Shown here: positions 52,455 through 60,823 of the stretch, one piece after another
Numbering within the stretch: the stretch's first letter is position 1
Layout: each line of letters begins with the position of its first letter
Assembly: GCF_004216905.1 (NCBI RefSeq)
Contig: NZ_SGXJ01000004.1
Location: 682,001 to 746,000, forward strand
Length of the DNA stretch: 64,000 bases
Source of the DNA: Kribbella sp. VKM Ac-2569
GTDB lineage: Bacteria; Actinomycetota; Actinomycetes; Propionibacteriales; Kribbellaceae
Reading direction: 5' to 3'
The notes under the pieces: model-generated
What the model was told of the DNA's origin: nothing
Database searches by the model: none
The model's input: the letters and a program-made list of their open reading frames with translations, nothing else
Program-made: the position numbers and the translations under genes

Positions 52455-53438
52455 TCAGGCGTCGCTCTCGAGGATCTTGCGGATCTCCTCGATCGAGTAC
52501 CACTGGTCGTTGGTGTCCGACGCGTAGTGGAATCCGTCCGACACCGGCGTACCACCGGTCGGCGGCTGGTAGCCCCAGGTGGCGAGATCGGGCTGCAGGA
52601 CGAAGCGGTCGCCGAGGGACAGCGCGCGGCGGCCTTCCTCCGGGCTGATCATCTCCTCGTGCAGCTTCTCGCCGGGGCGCAGGCCGACGTCGTGCATGGT
52701 CGCGCCGGGCGCGATCGCCTCGGCCAGGTCGGTCACCTTCATCGACGGGATCCGCGGCACGTACAGCTCGCCGCCGGTCATCAGGTCGAACGAGTCGACC
52801 ACGAACTCGACCGCCTCCGGCAGCGTGATCAGGAACCGGGTGCAGCGCAGGTCGGTGATCGGCAGCGACTGGCCGGCCGCGTGCAGCGCGCGGAACTTCG
52901 GGATGATCGAGCCCCGGCTGCCCATCACGTTGCCGTACCGGACGACGCTGAAGCGGGTGTCGTACGCCGCCGCGTAGTGGTTCCCGTTGATGAACAGCTT
53001 GTCCGCGGTCAGCTTGGTCGCGCCGTACAGGTTGATCGGGCTGGACGCCTTGTCCGTGGACAGCGCCACGACCCGCTTCACGCCTGAGTCGATGGCCGCC
53101 TCGATGACGTTCTGCGACCCGATCACGTTGGTCTGGACGAACTCCCACGGGTTGTACTCACCGCTGTCCACCTGCTTCAGCGCGGCCGCGTGGACGACGT
53201 AGTCGACCCGGTGCATCGCCCGCAGCAACCGGGACCGGTCGCGGACGTCGCCGAGGAAGAACCGCAGCCGCGGGTCGTCGCCGAACGACTGGCGGACCTC
53301 CCACTGCTTCAGCTCGTCGCGGCTGAAGACGATGATCCGTCGCGGATCCAGGTGGTTCAGCGCGTGCCGTACGAACGTCCGGCCGAACGACCCGGTACCG
53401 CCGGTGACCAGGATGTCGGAGCCGGTAAGGATTGACAC
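52455..53438 (-). CDS. pseB: PseB-like UDP-GlcNAc 4,6-dehydratase (inverting)
   Basis: The protein has 327 residues from GTG 53438. NADP site: DILVTGGTGSFGRTFVRHAL; catalytic segments ALKQVDSGEYNPWEFVQTNVIG and STDKASSPINLYGATKLTADKL, both characteristic of PseB. It removes water from UDP-GlcNAc and inverts C5, the first step toward pseudaminic acid. AAGGG lies 10 bases upstream of GTG. It heads the operon pseB-pseC-methyltransferase-like-MHH-spsF and is divergent from pseG with 133 bases between. A FlaA1-type dehydratase for a different sugar is less likely given PseC and PseG. Confidence 0.92.
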   Translation of the reverse strand: MSILTGSDILVTGGTGSFGRTFVRHALNHLDPRRIIVFSRDELKQWEVRQSFGDDPRLRFFLGDVRDRSRLLRAMHRVDYVVHAAALKQVDSGEYNPWEFVQTNVIGSQNVIEAAIDSGVKRVVALSTDKASSPINLYGATKLTADKLFINGNHYAAAYDTRFSVVRYGNVMGSRGSIIPKFRALHAAGQSLPITDLRCTRFLITLPEAVEFVVDSFDLMTGGELYVPRIPSMKVTDLAEAIAPGATMHDVGLRPGEKLHEEMISPEEGRRALSLGDRFVLQPDLATWGYQPPTGGTPVSDGFHYASDTNDQWYSIEEIRKILESDA

Positions 53439-53571
53439 GCGAGCGGGACCCTTCTGACGGACAGTTCCGAACTGCACACACGCGGTGCGGACCTCGAAAC
53501 AATAGCTGCCCCGTGAACGCCCAGCTCAATCCACCGTCTCAGCACAACGTGATCAAACGTACGCTGGGCCC

Positions 53572-54594
53572 GTGAAAAGGGTCGGGGTGCGCTGTGATGT
53601 GGGGCCGGCCCGGGGCATCGGTCACGTGATGCGGTGTCTGGCGCTGGCCGAGGAGGTACGTCGTCGCGACGTGGAGCTCGTCTTCGTCTGCGATGCGCGC
53701 ACCGTGCCGTGGGCCGCGGAGCAGATCGCCACCCGGGGGATCGCCGTACAGCCCGCGGTCTGGAGACCGGCCGAGCACGTCGAGCTTGTCGACCGGTTGG
53801 AGCTCGACGCGCTGGTGTTCGACTCGTACGACCTGGACGCGGTCGTCTACTCAGCCGTCCGGGCGACCGGTCTGCCCACGCTGGCGATCGTCGACGGTGA
53901 CTTCCGCGGCGCCGAGGCGGACGTGCTGGTGGACCAGAACCTCGCCGCCGAGCTCGACCACCCGCCGCTGCTACGCGACTCGATCCGGCTCGCCGGCCTG
54001 CCGTACGTGATGATCCGCGACGAGATCCTCGACCACCGTCCCGCCGCGCCGCCCATCGACCGTCAAAGCGCCGTACCGACGGTCTTCGCGTTCTTCGGCG
54101 GCACGGATGCCTTCGGCGCCGGTCCGTACGTCGCCCGCGCGCTGGCCGCGACCGGTCTGCCGTTCGACGCCACTGTGGTCGCACCCGGGTCGGATCTCGC
54201 CGCGAAGATCGCCGCCGTCGAGCTGCAACCGCACCAGCACCTCGACGTCATCGGGCCGACGGATCAGCTGGCGGCCCGTGTACGCGACGCTGATCTGACC
54301 ATCAGTGCATCCGGTACGTCGACCTGGGAGCTGCTGTGTCTCGGGGCGACCGCGGGACTGGTGTGCGTGGTCGACAACCAGGAGATGGGCTACGAGCGCG
54401 CAATCGACACCGGCGCGGCGGCAGGGCTCGGCCTGTTGAGCGCGCTGCAGGCGGATCCGAACTCGGCGGTCCCGATGCTCAAGAGACTGCTCACCGATTC
54501 GGCCGAGCGTGGTCAGCTGGCGCGAGCTGGGTGGGAACTCGTCGACGGGCGCGGGCGTGAGCGAGTCGCCGACGCCCTGCTGCAGCTCATCTGA
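53572..54594 (+). CDS. pseG: PseG-like UDP-sugar hydrolase
   Basis: The protein has 340 residues from GTG 53572. PseG is a GT-B-fold hydrolase that takes UDP off UDP-2,4-diacetamido-2,4,6-trideoxy-altropyranose. The catalytic His18 lies in GIGHVMRCLALAEE (family GHxxRC), VFDSYDLDAVV is also typical, and the uridine-binding C-terminal half has ASGTSTWELLCLGATAGLVCVVDNQ. It is divergent from pseB, so the two transcripts likely share control. Together with PseB and PseC it points to pseudaminic acid; PseI is not in the window and PseH is only a candidate (56921-57673). Confidence 0.88.
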   Translation: MKRVGVRCDVGPARGIGHVMRCLALAEEVRRRDVELVFVCDARTVPWAAEQIATRGIAVQPAVWRPAEHVELVDRLELDALVFDSYDLDAVVYSAVRATGLPTLAIVDGDFRGAEADVLVDQNLAAELDHPPLLRDSIRLAGLPYVMIRDEILDHRPAAPPIDRQSAVPTVFAFFGGTDAFGAGPYVARALAATGLPFDATVVAPGSDLAAKIAAVELQPHQHLDVIGPTDQLAARVRDADLTISASGTSTWELLCLGATAGLVCVVDNQEMGYERAIDTGAAAGLGLLSALQADPNSAVPMLKRLLTDSAERGQLARAGWELVDGRGRERVADALLQLI

Positions 54595-56815
54595 GTTCGT
54601 AGATCGTCGCGTCCAGCGTGGCGTGCCGCAGGCGGACGTAGTTGCGGAGCGCCGGTGACACGTACCCGGCCCGGTTGTCGGCGTACAGCCAGCGCACCCC
54701 GGCCTCCCGCAGGCGTTCGATCGCCGCCGGCGAGGGCGCCTTGAACGCGATGTCGTTGGCGGCGAGCTCCTCGCTGTTCCAGTACGGGATGAGGCTCGGG
54801 TTGCTGTCATTGGCGAGGGCGATCCGGTTCGCCTGGTTCGAGTACGACCAGCCCTCGATCAGCACCGGACGCTCGGAGAGTGCGGCGAGCCAGAAGTGCC
54901 GGCTGTCGCAGAGTCCGTCGCGTTCGATGATGCAGTGCGCGTTCGTCGCGATCAGCTCGCCCGGCGCGCTGTTGCGGCGCAGCCATTGCGCCGCGCCGGC
55001 CTCGGCTGCCGTCGCGCCGCCGCGGAACGGGCGGGCGAAGATCAGGTTCGATGCCTTGTCCGACACGAAGCCCTGCAACGGCACCAGGGCCGCGCCGATC
55101 ATGCACGCCGCCACCGCACCGCCGAGCAAGGCAATGAAGAAGTTGCCCGGTCGCCGCGCCAGCTTCCAGATGACGGCCACCAGCACCGCGACAGCCGCCA
55201 CCGCAGCGCCTGTCCACCCCCACGGGCCCTTGATGCCATGCAGATCGGCGGACTGCGAGCGCGCAACTGCGAGTGCCACCAGCCCGAGCAGCCCGGCTGC
55301 GCCGACGAGGACCACGGCCCGCCGGTCCCCGAGCCGCCCGACGAGATTCGCCAGCCCGACAGCCGCGAGTACGGCGATGACCGGGAAGGCTGTTCGCAGG
55401 AAGTACAGCTGACTGACTCCCGACTGGGTCGTCAGCAACGTGCCCAGCAAACCCGCGACAGCGACTCCGGCAAGGAACACCGCACCGGAGTCCCGCCACC
55501 TCCGGCCGAGGAAGAACAGCCCCGACGCGGCCAGCGCCCAGCTCAGCAGAGTCGTTGCCCCCGACAACAGTTGCGCGTGCGGGTTCGACACCAGCATCGG
55601 GTACGGCGCCAACTGGACGAACGTCTCGAACGGCTTGATCTCCGTCCCCCACGTACTCCCGCCGAAGATCGCGATCAACGCCGCCACGAACACCGTCAGC
55701 GAGAGCAGTCCACCGAGGAACGCCGGCCGTGTACTCCGCCGCGCCAGGCCCAGCTGCAGGAATGCGAACGCGAACCCCGCGCCGATCAACGGCAGGATCG
55801 TCGACTTCGCCCCGGCTGCGATCAGCGCGAGCAGCACCAGCAACACCCAGCGGCCGCGCGGCCTACCGTCAGCCCGCAGGAGGTCCACCGCCACCACGCA
55901 GAGCGCCAGCGCGATCAGGACCCCGAGGTTCTGCGTCGGACTCAGGTACGCCGCCACCGCGGTCGAGATCCCGCCCAGCCCGACGCCGGCCAACGGCTGC
56001 ACGGCCCCACCGAGACCGGCGACGAACACCGCGAGCGGTCCGGCCCACGTGGCACCGGCCTCGGCAGTCGGGGCCAGCCGACTCGTGAGCGCGAACACCA
56101 GCCCGCACCCGGCGAGGAACAGCGGCAACCAACTCAGCGAATGGATCAGATCGGTCAGGTCGATCCGCGTCCCCCACTGCGTCGCGGCCGTCGCCTGGTG
56201 GAAGAACGTGTGGTACCTCATCGGCTCGCCACCGAGCCACAACGTCGAGATCGGTACGTCGTACTTCGCGCTGGCGGCGAGCGCCTGCTGGAAGGCGAGG
56301 TCGGGATACGCGCGCAGCGGATCGGTGTACGCCGGGAGGAACTGGCCCGGCCCGCGCCGGTACACGATCAGCAGCACGACCGCGGTCGACGCCGCGAGCA
56401 GCCAGGCCTGCAGCGGACGCAACGGACGCTCGACCCGCCGCCAGACCCGAGCCCGCGCGTCGCTGTCCACGAAGGCGATCACCAGAACGACGGGCGCCCA
56501 CACCCACGACCACGCCTGCAGCCCGATCGACGCGCTGGCGAGGTAGACCAGAACCTGCCCGGCCGTACCCACCGCGAACCCGGCCGCGAGGTCCTCCACC
56601 AGGTTGCGCCGGTACCCGCCGATCAGTCGCCAGAGCGCGAACCCGGGCAGCGCCACCGCGACGCCGGTGAAGAGCACGAAGCGGACGACTTCGAAGACTG
56701 TCGCCTGCAGCGCGAGCAGCACGATCGCCAGCACCAGGACCGCGAGCCCGGCGACCAGACCGGAAAGGGAAGGCCCCGCAGTCCGCGGCCCCCGCCGCCT
56801 CGCCTTCGCGCGCAT
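54587..56815 (-). CDS. Large polytopic membrane protein, GT-C-like
   Basis: The protein has 742 residues with a basic start (MRAKARRRGPRTAG) and about 14-16 hydrophobic helices to residue 580, then an extracytoplasmic domain of about 150 residues. The outer loop after the early helices (FLPAYTDPLRAYPDLAFQQALAASAKYDVP, GEPMRYHTFFHQATA) and the overall layout resemble GT-C lipid-linked sugar transferases, though no clear DxD pair can be fixed. The C-terminal domain has ELIATNAHCIIERDGLCDSRHF. Within this locus it may add sugars or handle polymer outside. It is convergent with pseG (8-base overlap). Confidence 0.75.
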   Translation of the reverse strand: MRAKARRRGPRTAGPSLSGLVAGLAVLVLAIVLLALQATVFEVVRFVLFTGVAVALPGFALWRLIGGYRRNLVEDLAAGFAVGTAGQVLVYLASASIGLQAWSWVWAPVVLVIAFVDSDARARVWRRVERPLRPLQAWLLAASTAVVLLIVYRRGPGQFLPAYTDPLRAYPDLAFQQALAASAKYDVPISTLWLGGEPMRYHTFFHQATAATQWGTRIDLTDLIHSLSWLPLFLAGCGLVFALTSRLAPTAEAGATWAGPLAVFVAGLGGAVQPLAGVGLGGISTAVAAYLSPTQNLGVLIALALCVVAVDLLRADGRPRGRWVLLVLLALIAAGAKSTILPLIGAGFAFAFLQLGLARRSTRPAFLGGLLSLTVFVAALIAIFGGSTWGTEIKPFETFVQLAPYPMLVSNPHAQLLSGATTLLSWALAASGLFFLGRRWRDSGAVFLAGVAVAGLLGTLLTTQSGVSQLYFLRTAFPVIAVLAAVGLANLVGRLGDRRAVVLVGAAGLLGLVALAVARSQSADLHGIKGPWGWTGAAVAAVAVLVAVIWKLARRPGNFFIALLGGAVAACMIGAALVPLQGFVSDKASNLIFARPFRGGATAAEAGAAQWLRRNSAPGELIATNAHCIIERDGLCDSRHFWLAALSERPVLIEGWSYSNQANRIALANDSNPSLIPYWNSEELAANDIAFKAPSPAAIERLREAGVRWLYADNRAGYVSPALRNYVRLRHATLDATIYELR

Positions 56816-56920
56816 GTCGTAACACTAATGTGAAATCCGTCGCGCCACGAATGCAACGTGTCACTCCTTGTAAGGCCCGGGCGAGTAGGCGTAACCCTCA
56901 TGCCTTAAGCTCTGCGCCCT

Positions 56921-57673
56921 ATGAGTTGGTACGACGCCCTCGAAGCCGGTGAGTTGACCGTGCGTCCGTCCGTTGACGCGGCCAAGCGGTTCGGGGTGTC
57001 CATCGACCGGATGTCGGTGTCCGCCTCGGCCGGCACGCCGCTCGCCGAGGTGCTGTCCGCCGTCGAGAAGTCGACCGCGGACGTGATCGTGTTGCGCTAC
57101 CCGGCGCGTGAGGCCACCTGGTTCGCCGCGCTGGCCGACGGGCCGCGTCAGGCATTGCTGGCCGACGCCGTCACCGGCTGGGCGCTGCCGGTCGGCAAGG
57201 GCCGGCGCCCCGCGCCGCTGGCCGGTTTCACCGCGCAGCTCGAGCCGGAGGTCGACGACGACCTGGTGGACGACCTGGTCGCGGACGTCTTCGGCGACTC
57301 CGGCAACCACTACTGCGCCAACCCGATGTTCGACCGGGCGCTCGCGCTGGCGGGGCGTCAGGAGTGGGCCCGGCGCCGGATCGCTGCGGCGGGCGCCGTC
57401 GTACTGCGGGGTCCGGATCGGCGGGTGCTCGCGCTGGCGGCCGTCGACGAGCAGCGGTCGTGGACCGAGATCCAGCTGGCCGGCGTCGTACCGGCCGAGC
57501 AGGGTCGCGGCAGGTACGGTCACCTGCTGGCCGCGATCGAGGACGTCTGCACGACGCGACGCCTGGTCGTCACCGCCCAGACCCATCAGATCGGCATCCA
57601 GCGGGTCTGGTCCCGTTACGGGTTCGAGCCCGTGCATAACCTCCTGACGGTTCACCTCGTTGCCGCTACGTAG
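56921..57673 (+). CDS. GNAT-family acetyltransferase
   Basis: The protein has 250 residues. The C-terminal half is a GNAT fold: VLALAAVDEQRSWTEIQLAGVVPAEQGRGRYGHLLAAIED, where QGRGRYG is the acetyl-CoA pyrophosphate loop, then VWSRYGFEPVHNLLTVHLV. The end resembles N-acetyltransferases acting on amino-deoxy nucleotide sugars. It might supply the PseH step (4-amino acetylation) missing elsewhere here, but PseH is usually shorter, so this is a guess. The N-terminal 110 residues are unrecognised. No ribosome-binding site precedes ATG 56921; a leaderless mRNA is possible. The GT2 operon begins 34 bases downstream. Confidence 0.75.
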   Translation: MSWYDALEAGELTVRPSVDAAKRFGVSIDRMSVSASAGTPLAEVLSAVEKSTADVIVLRYPAREATWFAALADGPRQALLADAVTGWALPVGKGRRPAPLAGFTAQLEPEVDDDLVDDLVADVFGDSGNHYCANPMFDRALALAGRQEWARRRIAAAGAVVLRGPDRRVLALAAVDEQRSWTEIQLAGVVPAEQGRGRYGHLLAAIEDVCTTRRLVVTAQTHQIGIQRVWSRYGFEPVHNLLTVHLVAAT

Positions 57674-57707
57674 ATATTCGTAGCGACCGCGGAGGAGGGC
57701 CACCGGA

Positions 57708-59999
57708 GTGACCCCGCGGTTGAGCGTGGTGGTGCCCTTCTACGGCGTCGGCGAGTACCTCGGGGACTGCCTGGAATCGATCGCCCGGCAGGCCTGGTCC
57801 GACTTCGAGGCGATCCTCGTCGACGACGGTTCGCCCGATGACAGCGCTGTCGTCGCGAAGGAGTTCTGTGCCCGGGACTCCCGGTTCCGGCTGATCCAGC
57901 AGGACAACGCCGGCCCCGGTCCGGCCCGGGACGCTGGCATCCGCGAGGCCACCGGCGAGTACCTGGCGTTCGTCGACGGCGACGACCTGGTCTCGACGTA
58001 CGGGTTCGCCGCGCTGGTCCGGACGCTGGACCGCACCGGTTCGGACATCGCCGGCGGCAACGCGCGGCGGTTCAACAACAGCTTCGGCGTACGGCCGTCG
58101 TGGCTGCACAAGCAGCCGTTCGCGCGGGTCCGGCACGCCACGCACGTCACCGAGTTCCCCGATCTGGTCCTGGACCGGATGCTCTGGAACAAGGTCTACC
58201 GCCGGTCGTTCTGGACCGAGTACGGCTACACGTTCCCCCCGATCCGGTACGAGGACTACCCGGTTGCGCTCAAGGCGCATCTGGACGCGGTGACCGTGGA
58301 CACGATCACGCAGGCCGTCTACTACTGGCGCGAGCGTGAGTCCGGCGAGTCGATCACGCAGCAGAAGTTCCAGCTCGGCAACATCCGGGACCGGGTGACC
58401 TCGGCCGGGATGGTCCTCGACCTCGTCGAGGACGCCGTGCCGGTGGTCCGCCGGCGGACGCACGCGCATCTCGCGCAGATCGACGTACTGACGCTGGTGT
58501 CCGCGTTCGGCTCGGTCCCGAGCGAGGACGAGCAGGCCTTGGTGGATCTGTCCCGCGAGTTGCTCGACCGGCTCGACGAGGACGTTCTGGCCGCCACCCA
58601 CCGGTACGACCGGATCCAGCACGCCGCCCTCCGGTCCGGCGACGTGGAGCTGCTCCGGCGGCTCGCGGACTTCCGGAACTCGGGCGGACTCCGCGGCGGA
58701 GCGCGCGCCGTACCGCGGCCGCGCCGGTCGCGACAGCTCGACTACAACTACCCGGGCCTCGGCGAGTCCGCCGTACCTCAGGCGCTTTACAAGCTCCGCG
58801 ACCAGGACCTGACCCTCGCGACGAGCGTGCGCGAGGTGAGCTGGGTCGACGGCAAGCTGTCGGTCAAGGGCACCGCGGAGATCCGCCACCTGGAGACCTT
58901 GCGTACGTCGACCCTCGAGGTCGCACTGGCCGTCGGCAAGACGACGTACCCGTTGGAGGTACGTCGGTACGACGCGTTGGACCTGCACGGGGACAAGACG
59001 CTCGTCGGGTTCGAGGTGCTGCTGGACCAGGAGTTGCTCGGCGAGTGCACGGGTGCGCCGGCGCACTTCGAGGTGCGGATGCGGTCGGGGCGGCGGGAGC
59101 GGAAGGGCATGCTCGGCGGTCAGGGTCCCGGGAGTCCCGGCTGGCCGCCCGGTGCGTGGATCGACGAGCTGAACTGGATCCAGCCGGGGCCGGGGAAGTA
59201 CGGCTGGTTCTCGCTGCGACGGCTGACGGACCCGTGCCGGTTGACCGCGGTCGAGCAGACGGCCGACGAGCTCGTGTTGCACGGGCGGGCCTCGTTCGAC
59301 GAGCCGGAGTTGTATCTGAGCCGGCCGGTCGTCGGCGGCGAAGAAGAGGTTCCGTTGGAGATCGACGGGCGTGACTTCACTGCCCGCGTGCCGATCCAGG
59401 ACATCCTCGCGGCCGCGAACCACGACGACCCGTTCGGCCAGCGGACGACCCGGGTGTTCCGGATGCGCGGGCCTGAGCGCCAGCAGCGCGTGCTGCTGTG
59501 GACCGCGAGCGACTCGGCGGTCTCGCGGGTCGTTGACGATCGGGTTGTCACGCTGACCCGCTCGACCGGCGGGTACGTGAACCTGCACGAGTCGCCGATC
59601 CGGACGACCGCTGTGTCGGCGGTTGTCGAGGGCAACCAGTTGACGGTGCGCGGATCGGAGGGTCGCGACGTCACGTTCGGCTGGCGGCGATACCTGGCCG
59701 ACTCCGACGAGCATCTCGACGTCGAGTGCCGTCGTACCCTCACCGCCGACGGCTGGTCCGCGACGGTCGACGTGGACGCTTTGATCCCGGTGACCGCGGT
59801 GCAGGTCTCGGTCGATCCGCTGGCCGCGCTGGCCGACTGGATCCTGTTCGCCACCCCTCCTGACGGTGCGGCTCACGCCGTACAGTGCGAGCCGTTCCTG
59901 TGCAGCCGGTTGCCGTTGGCAATTACACATGGCACTCACGGGTCGCACGCGCTCGCTGTCCGACCCCATGCCGGCACTCTGCACGTCGAGGTGCGCTGA
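57708..59999 (+). CDS. Family 2 glycosyltransferase with large C-terminal region, copy 1
   Basis: The protein has 763 residues from GTG 57708, with GGAGGAGGG upstream. The N-terminal 220 residues form a GT-A domain: LSVVVPFYGVGEYLGDCLESI, ILVDDGSPDDSA and FVDGDDLVS (metal DxD). A helical linker (about 230-330) and several beta-rich segments follow, resembling the C-terminal modules of wall teichoic acid transferases such as TarS. The next gene's ATG overlaps the stop (TGATG). A closely similar enzyme begins at 62477; both share GGNARRFNNS-GVRPSWLH and the LATSVREV/MATSVREV segment. It probably polymerises or decorates a wall glycan. Confidence 0.88.
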   Translation: MTPRLSVVVPFYGVGEYLGDCLESIARQAWSDFEAILVDDGSPDDSAVVAKEFCARDSRFRLIQQDNAGPGPARDAGIREATGEYLAFVDGDDLVSTYGFAALVRTLDRTGSDIAGGNARRFNNSFGVRPSWLHKQPFARVRHATHVTEFPDLVLDRMLWNKVYRRSFWTEYGYTFPPIRYEDYPVALKAHLDAVTVDTITQAVYYWRERESGESITQQKFQLGNIRDRVTSAGMVLDLVEDAVPVVRRRTHAHLAQIDVLTLVSAFGSVPSEDEQALVDLSRELLDRLDEDVLAATHRYDRIQHAALRSGDVELLRRLADFRNSGGLRGGARAVPRPRRSRQLDYNYPGLGESAVPQALYKLRDQDLTLATSVREVSWVDGKLSVKGTAEIRHLETLRTSTLEVALAVGKTTYPLEVRRYDALDLHGDKTLVGFEVLLDQELLGECTGAPAHFEVRMRSGRRERKGMLGGQGPGSPGWPPGAWIDELNWIQPGPGKYGWFSLRRLTDPCRLTAVEQTADELVLHGRASFDEPELYLSRPVVGGEEEVPLEIDGRDFTARVPIQDILAAANHDDPFGQRTTRVFRMRGPERQQRVLLWTASDSAVSRVVDDRVVTLTRSTGGYVNLHESPIRTTAVSAVVEGNQLTVRGSEGRDVTFGWRRYLADSDEHLDVECRRTLTADGWSATVDVDALIPVTAVQVSVDPLAALADWILFATPPDGAAHAVQCEPFLCSRLPLAITHGTHGSHALAVRPHAGTLHVEVR

Positions 60000-60823
60000 T
60001 GCATCACCACAACCACTACTACGGTCAGACGCACATCCTGTCTCGCTACGCCGGGTTCGACTTCGACCATCCACCGCGGCTCCGGGGCTACCTGCAGCAC
60101 GGCTGGAACATCGGTTGCGGCTGGAACCCGGTGCACGAGTTCTACGACGGCGCCTGGCGGTTCACCTGGAGCGATGCGCCGAAGCGGCGGGGGCACGCGC
60201 TCGGCCGGCGGAACTATCACAGCATCGGTGCGCCGTTCTTGTACCTGATGGAGCTCGAGCCGGAGAAAGAGGAGCCGGTCGAGCGCGAGGGCACCTTGTG
60301 GTTCCTCTTCCATGGGTGGGAGGGCGGCAAGATCCACGGCGACCACCAGCGGCTGATCGACGAGATCCGCGAGACCGAGCCCGGCCCGGTCACCTTTTCG
60401 TTGTATTACACGGAGTACGACCGGCCCGAGGTGCGCGGGTTTTACGAGGACGCGGGTTTCCGGGTCGTGTCGTTCGGGCGGCGTGGGTTCTCGTACGAAG
60501 GGACCGACCGGCGCTTTCTGTTCAAGCAGCTGGCCGAGCTGCGCAAGCACAAGCGGGTCGCGGCCAACCGGCTGTCGACCGCGATCTTCTACGGCGTCGC
60601 GGCCGGCTGTGAGCCGGCGGTGTACGGCGACCCCATGGAGATGGACGGCGAGAACCCGTTGTTCGGCGGCCAGAGCCGGATCGAGCGGCTGTGGCCGGAA
60701 ATGCTCGGAAAGACCGTCGATCTCGAAGCGGCCCGGGCGACCACCGACCTCGAGCTCGGCAAACCCTGGATGATGCCGCCCGCGGAACTGCGAAGCCTGT
60801 TCGATTGGAGAGAGCGTGTCTGA
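59999..60823 (+). CDS. MHH-family surface-glycan protein, copy 2 (putative glycosyltransferase)
   Basis: The protein has 274 residues from ATG 59999, which shares its A with the preceding TGA. It starts MHHHNHYYGQTHILSRYAGF and has RGYLQHGWNIGCGW, RRGHALGRRNYHSIGAPFLYL, FHGWEGGKIHGDH, RVAANRLSTAIFYG and VYGDPMEM, then FGGQSRIERLWPEM, all shared with the copy at 49124-49939. The conserved HHxNHxYG start could bind metal. The RLSTAIFYG-VYGDPM block looks like a GT-B sugar-nucleotide site. The family is not one I recognise by name. It overlaps the next gene by 8 bases. Confidence 0.75.
   Translation: MHHHNHYYGQTHILSRYAGFDFDHPPRLRGYLQHGWNIGCGWNPVHEFYDGAWRFTWSDAPKRRGHALGRRNYHSIGAPFLYLMELEPEKEEPVEREGTLWFLFHGWEGGKIHGDHQRLIDEIRETEPGPVTFSLYYTEYDRPEVRGFYEDAGFRVVSFGRRGFSYEGTDRRFLFKQLAELRKHKRVAANRLSTAIFYGVAAGCEPAVYGDPMEMDGENPLFGGQSRIERLWPEMLGKTVDLEAARATTDLELGKPWMMPPAELRSLFDWRERV

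Noticed and set aside
54896..56833. 645-codon frame on the plus strand
   Set aside because: It is the shadow of the polytopic membrane protein on the other strand; its composition (Arg, Gln, Pro) has no domain signature.
57666..60074. 802-codon frame on the minus strand
   Set aside because: It is antisense to the family 2 glycosyltransferase and shows Arg/Val-rich shadow sequence without domains.
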